Positions 55,848 to 64,000 of a stretch of DNA of 64,000 bases are shown piece by piece. The DNA is taken from the NCBI RefSeq assembly GCF_016612505.1, contig NZ_JAENRR010000018.1, positions 1-64,000 on the forward strand, in the 5' to 3' direction. The translations under genes were made by a program, and so were the position numbers. The stretch comes from Carboxylicivirga marina. GTDB lineage: Bacteria; Bacteroidota; Bacteroidia; Bacteroidales; Marinilabiliaceae. A model generated the notes under the pieces. It was not told where the DNA came from. It made no database searches and saw nothing but the letters and a program-made list of their open reading frames with translations. How positions within the stretch are numbered: position 1 is the first letter of the stretch; the number at the start of each line of letters is the position of its first letter.

Positions 55848-56411
55848 CTATTTCACCAATACCACTTTAAAGCTCAGCTCAAACTCATCATATATCATTT
55901 TGTCACCCAGATTATCAAAGAATTTACCTGAGCCATATCTCACATCGTATTTAGTTCGATCAACCATTAGCTTCCCTGCAAAAACGCCATTATTTTGAGT
56001 CACATCAAAGCTTACCGGATGCGTTTTACCTTTGATGGTTAATTCACCACCTATTTTATAGTCTGTTCCATTAGGAGTTACAGTTACCAACTTAAGTGTG
56101 CTTAAAGCGTGTTTTTCCACACCAAAGAAATCATCTGATTTTAAGTGCCCTACCAATTTAGCGTTGTAATCTTTATTGTCAATATCAGAACAAGTAATAC
56201 TGTTCATATCAACCACAAACTCACCACCTTTCAACTTTTTACCATCCATTTTAAGACTACCCGATTTTAACGAGATATTACCTGTGTGCTCACCTGTCAC
56301 TTTTTTTCCTAACCAGGTTATTTGACTTAATGATGTATCAACAACTTTTGATTGGGCACTAACAGCAACAACAAAAGCCAGCATAGCAATAGCGGAAGTT
56401 ATCTTTTTCAT
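55848..56411 (-). CDS. YceI-family periplasmic lipid-binding protein (copy 2)
   Basis: 187 residues, signal peptide cleaved near SAQSK. YceI barrel with ITWLGKKVTGEHTGN near 32, DIDNKDYNAKLVGHL, FFGVEKHA, GGELTIKGKTHPVSF and VDRTKYDVRYGSG. Clearly a paralogue of the copy at 29127-29699. It stands alone here, not beside a pirin gene. Confidence 0.92.
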   Translation of the reverse strand: MKKITSAIAMLAFVVAVSAQSKVVDTSLSQITWLGKKVTGEHTGNISLKSGSLKMDGKKLKGGEFVVDMNSITCSDIDNKDYNAKLVGHLKSDDFFGVEKHALSTLKLVTVTPNGTDYKIGGELTIKGKTHPVSFDVTQNNGVFAGKLMVDRTKYDVRYGSGKFFDNLGDKMIYDEFELSFKVVLVK

Positions 56412-56703
56412 AACTGTGGTTTTTAATGAATAGTAAGCAATTAAAAAGAAAACACTGCCCTTAAGTTAAAAGTTCAATTCTTCTTGTTAAAAGTTTGTTA
56501 ACAGACAATCAAAAGGGTGAGACAAATGTTCAGCAACCAAAGCTCTACGTATTCAACACCAGCTAACTATTCAGCTGATACACTACTAATTAACGCATGC
56601 CATACACTAATCAACCATAGTTTTATAACTCTATATTAATTGGCCAAAGTGAGTTTTCATTCCTATTTTTATAATTCATTAATATCCAATTAATCCTGTT
56701 TAC

Positions 56704-57879
56704 ATGAAACCCATAAAGTTTTTCCCATTTATTATTCTCGCCATTTTGCTAGGCGGGTCAACGCCTTCATCGTCCATTTACAAAAAAGGATGGATTGATT
56801 TTAATAAAAATGGCAGAAAAGACATTTATGAGGATTCGTCGCAAACAATAGAAAAAAGGATCGATGATCTATTGAGTCAGATGACCATGGAAGAAAAAAC
56901 CTGTCAGATGGTGACACTTTATGGTTATGGTCGAGTGGCTAAAGAGGAACTACCTGGTGCCAATTGGAAAAATGAACTCTGGAAAGATGGCTTGGGAAAC
57001 ATTGATGAAGCATCTAATGGTGTATACAAAGATGCACAATACAAATTTCCTTACGACAAGCATGTATGGGCACTGAATGAGATACAAAAGTTTTTTGTTG
57101 AAGAAACCCGCTTGGGCATTCCGGTTGAATTTACTAACGAAGGCATTCGTGGATTAAACCACTATCAGTCGACATCAATGCCAGCACAAATTGGCATGGG
57201 TTGTACCTGGAACAAAGACTTATTACATCAGGTGGGTGTATGTATTGGTAAAGAAGGTTATGCTCTGGGTTATCACAATATATATTCTCCGGCGCTTGAT
57301 GTAGCGCGCGACCAACGCTGGGGCCGCATTGTTGAGTGCTTTGGTGAGGATCCATTCTTAGTGGCTGAATTGGGCTTACAGGTTTCAAAAGGCATACAGT
57401 CGCAGGGTGTTGTCAATACGCTTAAACATTTTGCCATATACTCAGCACCAAAAGGCGGACGAGATGGACATGTGAGGCTCGACCCACACATTGCACCTCG
57501 CGAAATGCATATGGTTTATCTTTATCCGTTTAAGCGTAACATTATGGAAACAAGCACTCTTGGCATAATGAGTTCTTATAATGATTACGATGATGTTCCT
57601 GTTACTGGCAGCTACTACTTTTTATTTGACCTATTGCGTAAAACATATGATTTCAAAGGATATGTAGTGTCTGACAGCGATGCGGTGGCCTGGATCCACT
57701 CCAAACATCGCGTTGCAGAAACCTATAAAGATACAGTACGTCAATCGGTGGAAGCCGGACTAAATGTACGTACCACATTCAACCATCCAAAAAACTTTGT
57801 AGAACCGCTACGTGAACTAATTGAGGAAGGTGCTTCATCAAACGATATCCGACTAAAAGAATCCTTTGAAATCAAATAA
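56704..57879 (+). CDS. Truncated GH3 beta-glycosidase (TIM-barrel domain only)
   Basis: 391 residues. Signal peptide near the N-terminus. The first domain of a family 3 glycoside hydrolase is complete, with the sequence ending LRELIEEGASSNDIRLKESFEIK. The nucleophile Asp is in VVSDSDAV (D324). The second alpha/beta domain, which carries the acid/base Glu, and any FnIII-like domain are absent, so full-length members (usually 750-800 residues) are about twice as long. It is likely inactive on its own, or acts with a partner, or is a broken gene. It is followed after 10 bp by GH92. Confidence 0.85.
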   Translation: MKPIKFFPFIILAILLGGSTPSSSIYKKGWIDFNKNGRKDIYEDSSQTIEKRIDDLLSQMTMEEKTCQMVTLYGYGRVAKEELPGANWKNELWKDGLGNIDEASNGVYKDAQYKFPYDKHVWALNEIQKFFVEETRLGIPVEFTNEGIRGLNHYQSTSMPAQIGMGCTWNKDLLHQVGVCIGKEGYALGYHNIYSPALDVARDQRWGRIVECFGEDPFLVAELGLQVSKGIQSQGVVNTLKHFAIYSAPKGGRDGHVRLDPHIAPREMHMVYLYPFKRNIMETSTLGIMSSYNDYDDVPVTGSYYFLFDLLRKTYDFKGYVVSDSDAVAWIHSKHRVAETYKDTVRQSVEAGLNVRTTFNHPKNFVEPLRELIEEGASSNDIRLKESFEIK

Positions 57880-57889
57880 TACATCACAT

Positions 57890-60142
57890 ATGAACTTAAA
57901 ACTATTATCAATAGCAACAGTAATAAGCATTGGTTCACTATTTGGTTGCCAGCAAGCAATTACACAGCAGGAAGATATTCTGCAATACGTCAATCCGTTT
58001 ATTGGAACCGGTTTTCATGGCCATACTTTCCCTGGCGCTACAGTGCCATTCGGAATGGTACAATTAAGTCCGGACACGCATCTCTTGGGTTGGGACGCCA
58101 GTAGTGGTTATCACTACGATGACTCTTTGATTTATGCCTTTAGCCATACGCATTTAAGTGGTACAGGCATTGGCGATTTGGGAGATGTGGCTCTATTACC
58201 ATACTCCAATTCCAGCGAAGCTATTCCGGTAGCCAGTTTCGACAAATCAAGCGAAAAAGCATCACCCGGGCATTATGCGGTTCACCTTAACAACTTTGAC
58301 ATCGACGTTGAGTTAACCACAACATTACGAGTAGGCATGCACAAATATTTATTTGCAAATGAAAATGATCGTAACGTAATGGTCAACCTTGCACATGTGT
58401 TACAGGCCAACTGGGGTAATGCCATCACCGGTAATGAGTGCAAAATAGTTGACAAACAAACCATCGAAGGAATACAGCGTTCAACCGGGTGGGCCAAAGA
58501 TCATCTGGTAGCCTATCGTATAGAATTCTCAGAGCCATTCATTCAAAAGCAAGTAGTAATAAATGGCAAGGACACTAATACAAATGAAGTTGACAGTAAA
58601 GACGCTCAAATCCATCTTAAGTTTGCCAAAAGCAGCCAGGCTCTTATAGCCAAAGTGGCAATATCGTGCGTGGACCCAAAGGGTGCCGAAAAAAACATGC
58701 AAGCCGAGCTCTCGGGGTGGGACTTTGATGCAACCCTTAAAAATGCAAAAGCTGAATGGCATCAACAATTACAGGGCATCCGTATCGAAACAGAAGACAA
58801 GGTAATCAAAACTAACTTTTACACAGCCCTTTACCATAGTTTGATGGCACCATTCATATGGCAAGATATTGATGGCCGTTATCGTGGCATGGACAAACAA
58901 ATTCATCAGGCACCTGAAGGACACATTAACTATACTGTATTCTCATTATGGGATACATTCAGGGCTTTTCATCCATTAATGACAATTATTAATCCTGAAA
59001 AAGCGGGTATTTGGAGCGAAGCACTAGTTCAAAAATATCATAAAGGTGGCATTTTGCCCAAGTGGCCATTAGTAAGCAATTACACAGGTACAATGGTGGG
59101 CTATCCGGCAGTATCTGTTTTGGCCGATGCAGTTGCAAAAGGTCTGGCTCCTGATAAGCTTGATGAATGGTTAGAAGCATCGGTACAATCAGCTACCTGG
59201 CGACAAGATATTGTTGAAAAATTTAAAGGCACACGCGAAGCTAATGTGATGCTTCCACATATCTTTTACAAAGAAACGATTGGCTGGGTGCCGAGCGATT
59301 CAGTTGCCGAATCGGTTTCATATGGTTTAGAGATGGCTTATTACGACTGGTGTGTGGCACAAATAGCAAAAGCAGCTGGCAAAGATGATGTAGCTAAGGA
59401 ATTTGAAGCCAAAAGTGAATACTACAAATTTTATTTCGACAAAGAATCGGGTTTAATGCGAGGCCGAAACCACGACGGCTCATGGGTAACACCTTTCAGG
59501 CCTCGCTATTCAAGTCACGAAAAAAGTGATTATGTGGAAGGAAATGCCTGGCAGTGGAGCTTTTTTACGCCGCATGCCAACGATGGCTTGATTGAATTGT
59601 ATGGTTCAAAAAACAGATTTGAGGCCATGTTGGATACCCTTTTCACCACCGACTCAACCATTGAAGGTGAACATGCTTCAGGTGATATTACAGGACTAAT
59701 CGGACAGTATGCGCACGGCAACGAACCGAGTCACCACATGGCATATTTATATAATTGGACTGATTCACCTTACAAAGCCAATGAGCGACTAGATCAGATA
59801 ATGCGTGAATTTTACCTGCCTGAACCGGCCGGCATAATTGGCAATGAAGATTGTGGTCAAATGTCGGCCTGGTACGTCATGAGTGCATTAGGTTTTTATC
59901 AGGTATGCCCTGGCGATGCGACCTACACTACCGGACGACCAATCGTTGACGAAGCGACCATTGAATTACCCAATGGTCAGTTAACAATTATAGCTCATAA
60001 CAATTCAGCCACCAACCTGTATGTTGAAAAAACAATATTAAATGGTCAGGAACTCAACGAACCGTTCTTTACGCATGAACAGCTTATGCAAGGTGGTCAA
60101 CTGGAATTTTTTATGACTGACATAAAACAAACACACAACTAA
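57890..60142 (+). CDS. GH92 alpha-mannosidase lipoprotein
   Basis: 750 residues. Lipobox LFGC with the cysteine near 21 (start ATG at 57890). Contains GH92 hallmarks: THLSGTGIGDLGDVALLP near 78, EPSHHMAYLYNW near 620, IIGNEDCGQMSAWYVMSALGFYQ near 656. GH92 enzymes are calcium-dependent exo-alpha-mannosidases, often alpha-1,2, active on N-glycans or fungal mannan. Its lipid anchor places it at the outer or inner membrane. It lies between the GH3 fragment and a GH125 gene, so the three were probably one locus. Confidence 0.94.
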   Translation: MNLKLLSIATVISIGSLFGCQQAITQQEDILQYVNPFIGTGFHGHTFPGATVPFGMVQLSPDTHLLGWDASSGYHYDDSLIYAFSHTHLSGTGIGDLGDVALLPYSNSSEAIPVASFDKSSEKASPGHYAVHLNNFDIDVELTTTLRVGMHKYLFANENDRNVMVNLAHVLQANWGNAITGNECKIVDKQTIEGIQRSTGWAKDHLVAYRIEFSEPFIQKQVVINGKDTNTNEVDSKDAQIHLKFAKSSQALIAKVAISCVDPKGAEKNMQAELSGWDFDATLKNAKAEWHQQLQGIRIETEDKVIKTNFYTALYHSLMAPFIWQDIDGRYRGMDKQIHQAPEGHINYTVFSLWDTFRAFHPLMTIINPEKAGIWSEALVQKYHKGGILPKWPLVSNYTGTMVGYPAVSVLADAVAKGLAPDKLDEWLEASVQSATWRQDIVEKFKGTREANVMLPHIFYKETIGWVPSDSVAESVSYGLEMAYYDWCVAQIAKAAGKDDVAKEFEAKSEYYKFYFDKESGLMRGRNHDGSWVTPFRPRYSSHEKSDYVEGNAWQWSFFTPHANDGLIELYGSKNRFEAMLDTLFTTDSTIEGEHASGDITGLIGQYAHGNEPSHHMAYLYNWTDSPYKANERLDQIMREFYLPEPAGIIGNEDCGQMSAWYVMSALGFYQVCPGDATYTTGRPIVDEATIELPNGQLTIIAHNNSATNLYVEKTILNGQELNEPFFTHEQLMQGGQLEFFMTDIKQTHN

Positions 60143-60150
60143 ATCCAAAT

Positions 60151-61581
60151 ATGAAACGACGTAATTTCATTAAGCAATCGAGCCTGCTTGTTAGCGGGGC
60201 TCTATTAGCGCCAACAGCGCTTAAGGGCAACGAAAAGGCTGTTGATTACCAATCGATGCGACCAACAGAAAGCAAGCGCTGCTTTAGCAGCAAAGAAGTT
60301 GAAAAACTGATAAAAAAGGTCAAATCAAATATCGCTGACCCGGAATTAGCGTGGTTGTTTGAAAACTGTTTTCCGAATACGCTCGACACTACCATTGACT
60401 TTGAATACATTAATGATAAACCCGATACCTTTGTTATCACCGGCGACATTGATGCTATGTGGCTGCGTGATAGCACAGCACAGGTGTGGCCATATATGCC
60501 TCTCATCAAAAAAGACAAGCAACTGCGAGAACTCATTAAAGGGCTTGTTTACAGACAAACCAAGTGCATATTGCTAGACCCGTATGCCAATGCTTTTTAC
60601 AAGGATGTTACTAAAATATCTAAATGGCAAAGTGACAAAACACAAATGCTGCCAGGTATTCATGAGCGTAAATGGGAAATTGATTCATTGTGTTACGCTG
60701 TAAGATTAGCCAATGAGTATTATCAAATCACTGGCGATTCAAGCATTTTTGATGACGATTGGCAAGAAGCATCGCGCCTGATACTTCAAACCTTTAAAAC
60801 CGAACAACGCAAAAATGGTACAACGCCATATACTTTCAATCGAACTACAGGCCAAATGTTTGACAGCCCGGTTCATTGGGGCATAGGCCGTCCTATTAAT
60901 CCGGTTGGTTTAATCTGTTCTATGTTCCGTCCATCGGATGATGCCAGCTTGTATCCGTTTTTGATTCCATCCAATATATTTGCTGTAGTTAGCTTAAAAC
61001 AGATGGCTCACATCCATCAAACCATAATTGATAATCAAACTTTTGCCGATGAATGTAATTCACTGGCCAATGAAGTTGATGCAGCCATTAAAGAATTTGC
61101 CGTTGTAGAGCACATGAACTATGGTAAAATATATGCCTATGAGATTGATGGCTTTGGCAACAAAGTATTTATGGATGATGCCAACGTACCTTCATTAATG
61201 TCCTTGGCTTATTTGGGCGCACACCAGCCAGATGATGCATTGTATAAAAGAACGCGTGCCTTTCTATTGAGTGATAATAATCCATACTTTTTGCGAGGTA
61301 AAGCGGCCGAAGGGCAAGGAAGTCCACATACGGGGCAAGTGAACATCTGGCCAATGGGCATTATACTGCGTGCCATGACCAGTAACGATGATAATGAAAT
61401 TAGTCAATGCCTCGAAATGCTTAAAGCCACACATGCCGGTACAGGATTTATGCACGAAAGCTTCAATAAGGATGATGCCAATAAATACACGCGTGATTGG
61501 TTTGCCTGGGCCAACACCTTATTTGGTGAATTGATTGTAAAGCTCTATCATGAACGTCCGCACGTCTTAAAAATGTCATAA
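60151..61581 (+). CDS. GH125 exo-alpha-1,6-mannosidase
   Basis: 476 residues. N-terminal KRRNFIKQSS followed by a hydrophobic stretch is a Tat-type signal. GH125 features: GDIDAMWLRDSTAQVWPY near 105 with an acidic residue of the active site, then a long (alpha/alpha)6 barrel with FNRTTGQMFDSP and AEGQGSPHTGQVNIWPM. GH125 cuts alpha-1,6-mannose units and fits with GH92 in N-glycan or mannan trimming. It starts 8 bp after the GH92 stop, so the pair is co-transcribed. Confidence 0.93.
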   Translation: MKRRNFIKQSSLLVSGALLAPTALKGNEKAVDYQSMRPTESKRCFSSKEVEKLIKKVKSNIADPELAWLFENCFPNTLDTTIDFEYINDKPDTFVITGDIDAMWLRDSTAQVWPYMPLIKKDKQLRELIKGLVYRQTKCILLDPYANAFYKDVTKISKWQSDKTQMLPGIHERKWEIDSLCYAVRLANEYYQITGDSSIFDDDWQEASRLILQTFKTEQRKNGTTPYTFNRTTGQMFDSPVHWGIGRPINPVGLICSMFRPSDDASLYPFLIPSNIFAVVSLKQMAHIHQTIIDNQTFADECNSLANEVDAAIKEFAVVEHMNYGKIYAYEIDGFGNKVFMDDANVPSLMSLAYLGAHQPDDALYKRTRAFLLSDNNPYFLRGKAAEGQGSPHTGQVNIWPMGIILRAMTSNDDNEISQCLEMLKATHAGTGFMHESFNKDDANKYTRDWFAWANTLFGELIVKLYHERPHVLKMS

Positions 61582-61587
61582 TACTAA

Positions 61588-61691
61588 TAACCCGAGTTCG
61601 ATTAAAATTAAACAGCTCAGATTTATGTCGAACTCGGGTTAATAATAAAAGCTCTTCAACGCTCATAAACCCATCAATATATTGAAGAGCT
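61588..61691. repeat. Two long-loop inverted repeats
   Basis: TAACCCGAGTTCGA (61588-61601) pairs perfectly with 61628-61641 around a 26-nt loop. AGCTCTTCAA (61650-61659) pairs with 61682-61691 around a 22-nt loop. They close the GH125 unit and precede the receptor remnant. Neither has a clear T run, so their role as terminators is unsure. Confidence 0.55.
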
Positions 61692-61710
61692 CACCCAACT
61701 GACATTTCCA

Positions 61711-61923
61711 TTAAAACTCTATTCGATAATTTATTACAGGGGAAAGTGCCCATTGGTAACCTTCTTCAATAATTTCCTTGTTTGGATGCCTGTAATCATA
61801 AACAACCGATTGCGCATTGCTTATATTCTGAATATCTAACTCTAATGTTTGTGTGCCAATAAGGACATCAGCACTTAAAGAAGGTTGCATAATGTTCAAA
61901 AAAAATCTAATTATTTCAATCAA
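61711..61923 (-). pseudogene. Remnant of a TonB-dependent receptor C-terminus
   Basis: 70-codon frame whose last 55 residues, ELDIQNISNAQSVV to ALSPVINYRIEF, match the end of TonB-dependent outer-membrane receptors (ending ...P-xx-NYRIEF). Nothing upstream on the minus strand continues it; the promoter of the divergent DUF748 gene lies there instead. The rest of the receptor is gone, so it is a decayed copy. It may be what is left of a SusC-like partner of the mannosidase locus, but a generic receptor is as likely. Confidence 0.65.
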
Positions 61924-62004
61924 AACACCATCTGTTTTGTTGTACTTTTACACAAGTAACGTTTTGTTTTATCAAACCAATTATTCATCGACTTAACCCC
62001 TATT

Positions 62005-64000
62005 ATGAAACACGTTAAAAAAAGGCATTATGTGCTAATAACACTGGCACTGATAATCTTCTTAGTCCTTTTCTTCCTTTCAAGTATCATTAAAAACTAT
62101 GTAAACAAAAACAGTAAGGAACTGATTGGTCGCAAAGTTGAATTAGCTGATTTGAGCTTTAATTATTTCAGGGTGTCGCTTAGTGCAACTAACCTGATGG
62201 TATATGAAACCAATGAAACAGATACCTTTGCCGGCATACGAGAGCTGACTGTAAATTTTGACCCTACTAAACTCATTAAAAACGAGTATTCGTTTTCAAG
62301 CATCTTAATCGACAGTTCTTTTATCAATATCATTAATGACGAAGATGGTTTTAATTTTAACGATTTAATACCGGAGTCTGATTCATTGGAAGTTGAAGAA
62401 AACAATGAAGAGTCAGACACTCCTTTTCGTTTCTCCATTCACGACATTAAAATCCAACATGGGCACGCCAGTTTCGATGACAAAACAGTAGATACGCAAT
62501 TCAGGCTGGTCGATATTTCACTTGACCTGCCAAAAATCGCCTGGGACAGTGAATCATCCAGTGTCGGCATCAATTTTGAATTTGGAAAACAAGGCAATGT
62601 GAGTATACAGGCTGATGTTGACCAGATTAGAAACGAGTATGATATTGATTTCAAATTGAACCAATTAGAGTTTGGCAACATCACCAACTATGCCAAAACG
62701 ATGATTGATATTGGAGGTATCAAAGGTTATTTGAATGCCGATCTAAACTTTAAAGGAAGCCTGGTAAGAACGAATGAAATTAATATTAGTGGCCAAACCA
62801 GTATTGAGAACTTCAGCCTGTGGGATACAGCTGATAAGGAGGTTGTTAATCTGGAAAAATTAAGTGTGGGCTTAACCTCGATTGACCTGGCCAACGAAAA
62901 TTATCAATTATCACATATTGCGATAAATAAACCTACCATCACTGCAGAGTTGTATAAAGACATGAGTAACATCGAGCGCCTATTGCTGCCTGTAACTGAA
63001 GTTGACAGCACCATACAAGCAGCACCAATTCAGGCAGAAGCAGATACCTCTGATCACCTATTTTATTCGATTGATCATTTATCTGTTTCTGAGGGTGAAA
63101 TTATTTTTGCCGATCACACGCTTTATCGCCCATTTCAATATGATATTAAAGAAATAAATGTCAATATCGACAATATTAATCCCCAAAATGAATCTGTTCC
63201 TGTTAATTTTTCAATGAACATGAATGACCAGGGAACAATGGATGGAACATCAGCCATAAACATGATTAACCCGGCTATTTTCGAAATGGAAGCTCATGTC
63301 AAACGTCTTCGTCTTATGAGCTTTTCGCCTTATACTGAATACCACATTGCCAGGCCAATTACTCAAGGTGATATCACCTACGACCTGAGCATTAATATGA
63401 CGCCAACCCATATGGCTAACAATAATGATATTGTAATTAAGGAATTAGAAATAGGCAGTAAAACCCAGCATGAACCACAAGTTAAGGCTCCGGTGAAACT
63501 GGGCTTATATCTGATGAAGGATCCCAAGGATGTAATCACCATTCATATGCCAGTTGAAGGCAATCCTTCGAACCCGAATTTTAGTGTTCGAAAGCTGGTA
63601 TGGAAAGCCTTCTCAAACCGGTTGGTGAAAGTAGCCGCCTCGCCATTTAATGCATTAGGTAATTTAGTTAGTACCAGACCTGAGGAATTGGAAAACATAC
63701 CAATGCCATATGCACAAGATTCATTGTTGGCTGATCAAAAGCAGGTTTTGGATAAAATTGCACAAATCACCGAAAAGAAACCACAGCTCATTTTTTCATT
63801 TGAGCAACAAACTGATCCGGATGAAGAAAAAGCAAGCATGGCAATTAAAGCAGCGAAAAAAAGAATGTTAGCAGAAAAAATGCCCCTTAACACTGAACAG
63901 GATATAAGCAATTTTAATACAGCATTGGCTCAATTAGAAGATAATGATGCCGCATTTCTGGCATATATCTCTAAAAACATAAGCAATGCCGACACTATGG
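62005..64000 (+). CDS. DUF748/AsmA-like inner-membrane protein (3' end outside window)
   Basis: 665 codons up to the window edge, no stop. One N-terminal helix (about 8-30) followed by a long periplasmic part of repeated beta strands of the AsmA/DUF748 type (for example FRFSIHDIKIQHGHASFDD near 137 and the regular D-L-x-L segments). Such proteins are thought to bridge inner and outer membranes and move phospholipids. The end of the window contains MAIKAAKKRM, so the protein continues. Start ATG at 62005. Divergent from the TonB-receptor remnant. Confidence 0.8.
   Translation, partial: MKHVKKRHYVLITLALIIFLVLFFLSSIIKNYVNKNSKELIGRKVELADLSFNYFRVSLSATNLMVYETNETDTFAGIRELTVNFDPTKLIKNEYSFSSILIDSSFINIINDEDGFNFNDLIPESDSLEVEENNEESDTPFRFSIHDIKIQHGHASFDDKTVDTQFRLVDISLDLPKIAWDSESSSVGINFEFGKQGNVSIQADVDQIRNEYDIDFKLNQLEFGNITNYAKTMIDIGGIKGYLNADLNFKGSLVRTNEINISGQTSIENFSLWDTADKEVVNLEKLSVGLTSIDLANENYQLSHIAINKPTITAELYKDMSNIERLLLPVTEVDSTIQAAPIQAEADTSDHLFYSIDHLSVSEGEIIFADHTLYRPFQYDIKEINVNIDNINPQNESVPVNFSMNMNDQGTMDGTSAINMINPAIFEMEAHVKRLRLMSFSPYTEYHIARPITQGDITYDLSINMTPTHMANNNDIVIKELEIGSKTQHEPQVKAPVKLGLYLMKDPKDVITIHMPVEGNPSNPNFSVRKLVWKAFSNRLVKVAASPFNALGNLVSTRPEELENIPMPYAQDSLLADQKQVLDKIAQITEKKPQLIFSFEQQTDPDEEKASMAIKAAKKRMLAEKMPLNTEQDISNFNTALAQLEDNDAAFLAYISKNISNADTM

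Overview
The window looks like a chromosome segment of a marine-type member of the Bacteroidota, probably near Marinilabiliales/Prolixibacteraceae (family-level placement is inference). The evidence is a complete gldK-gldL-gldM-gldN type IX secretion/gliding block with a PorP/SprF-like protein, promoters of the TTTG-N19/20-TAnnTTTG type, many DUF4369/TlpA-like lipoproteins, LytS/LytTR and RprXY-like two-component pairs, a fused CcsBA haem-handling protein, and low G+C. There is no rRNA, CRISPR array, prophage or intact insertion sequence. Most of it is core chromosome. The accessory-looking parts are the glycosidase region at the right end and a few repeat-bearing gaps.

Layout. 0.4-4.5 kb: a translationally coupled minus-strand carotenoid operon (crtI-crtB-unknown-crtZ-lycopene cyclase) with its own terminator, consistent with zeaxanthin production from GGPP. 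4.5-6.6 kb: a structured 470-bp gap and an acyl-CoA synthetase. 6.8-9.3 kb: two tandem lipoproteins with thioredoxin folds that lack the CxxC. 9.4-11.5 kb: LpxH-like lipid A hydrolase and a KASIII paralogue. 11.5-13.9 kb: PBP1A. 14.2-23.7 kb: topA, a degenerate ureohydrolase, porP-like, gldK, gldL, gldM, gldN. 23.8-26.4 kb: pyrH, then an operon of two unknowns and a membrane-anchored TlpA-like protein. 26.6-29 kb: YbaK-like deacylase, a flavin-binding split-barrel protein and an MFS transporter. 29.1-33.8 kb: YceI, pirin, AraC regulator, response regulator and sensor kinase, with a divergent secreted Cys/Lys-rich mini-protein. 34-35.6 kb: a chemoreceptor and a decayed 21-bp repeat tract. 35.6-37.7 kb: YgjP-type metallopeptidase and dGTPase. 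37.8-43 kb: a LytS kinase with a very large periplasmic region, its LytTR regulator and a TPR protein. 43-46.8 kb: Tpx and CcsBA. 47-49 kb: a porin-like barrel and two small genes. 49-51.3 kb: acyltransferase-like protein, RadC, and three identical tRNA-Glu genes with rpsT between them. 51.4-53 kb: metK under what reads as a SAM-II riboswitch. 53-56.4 kb: small lipoprotein, dCache chemoreceptor and a second YceI. 56.7-61.7 kb: truncated GH3, GH92 and GH125 (mannan/N-glycan trimming). 61.7-64 kb: a TonB-receptor remnant and a DUF748/AsmA-like gene that runs off the window.

Functional threads: envelope biogenesis (LpxH, PBP1A, T9SS, CcsBA, AsmA-like), redox/envelope sensing (TlpA-like proteins, Tpx, YceI, two sensor systems), and mannose-glycan use in a locus that appears partly eroded. 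The most notable signals are the tandem promoter/SAM-II element before metK, rpsT embedded in a tRNA-Glu array, the Cys/Lys-rich peptide facing a kinase with a Cys-bearing sensor, the TlpA-like sensor kinase, the homopolymer frame change in a chemoreceptor, a terminator lying inside the coding end of a convergent gene, and the truncated GH3 with a nearby TonB-receptor fragment.
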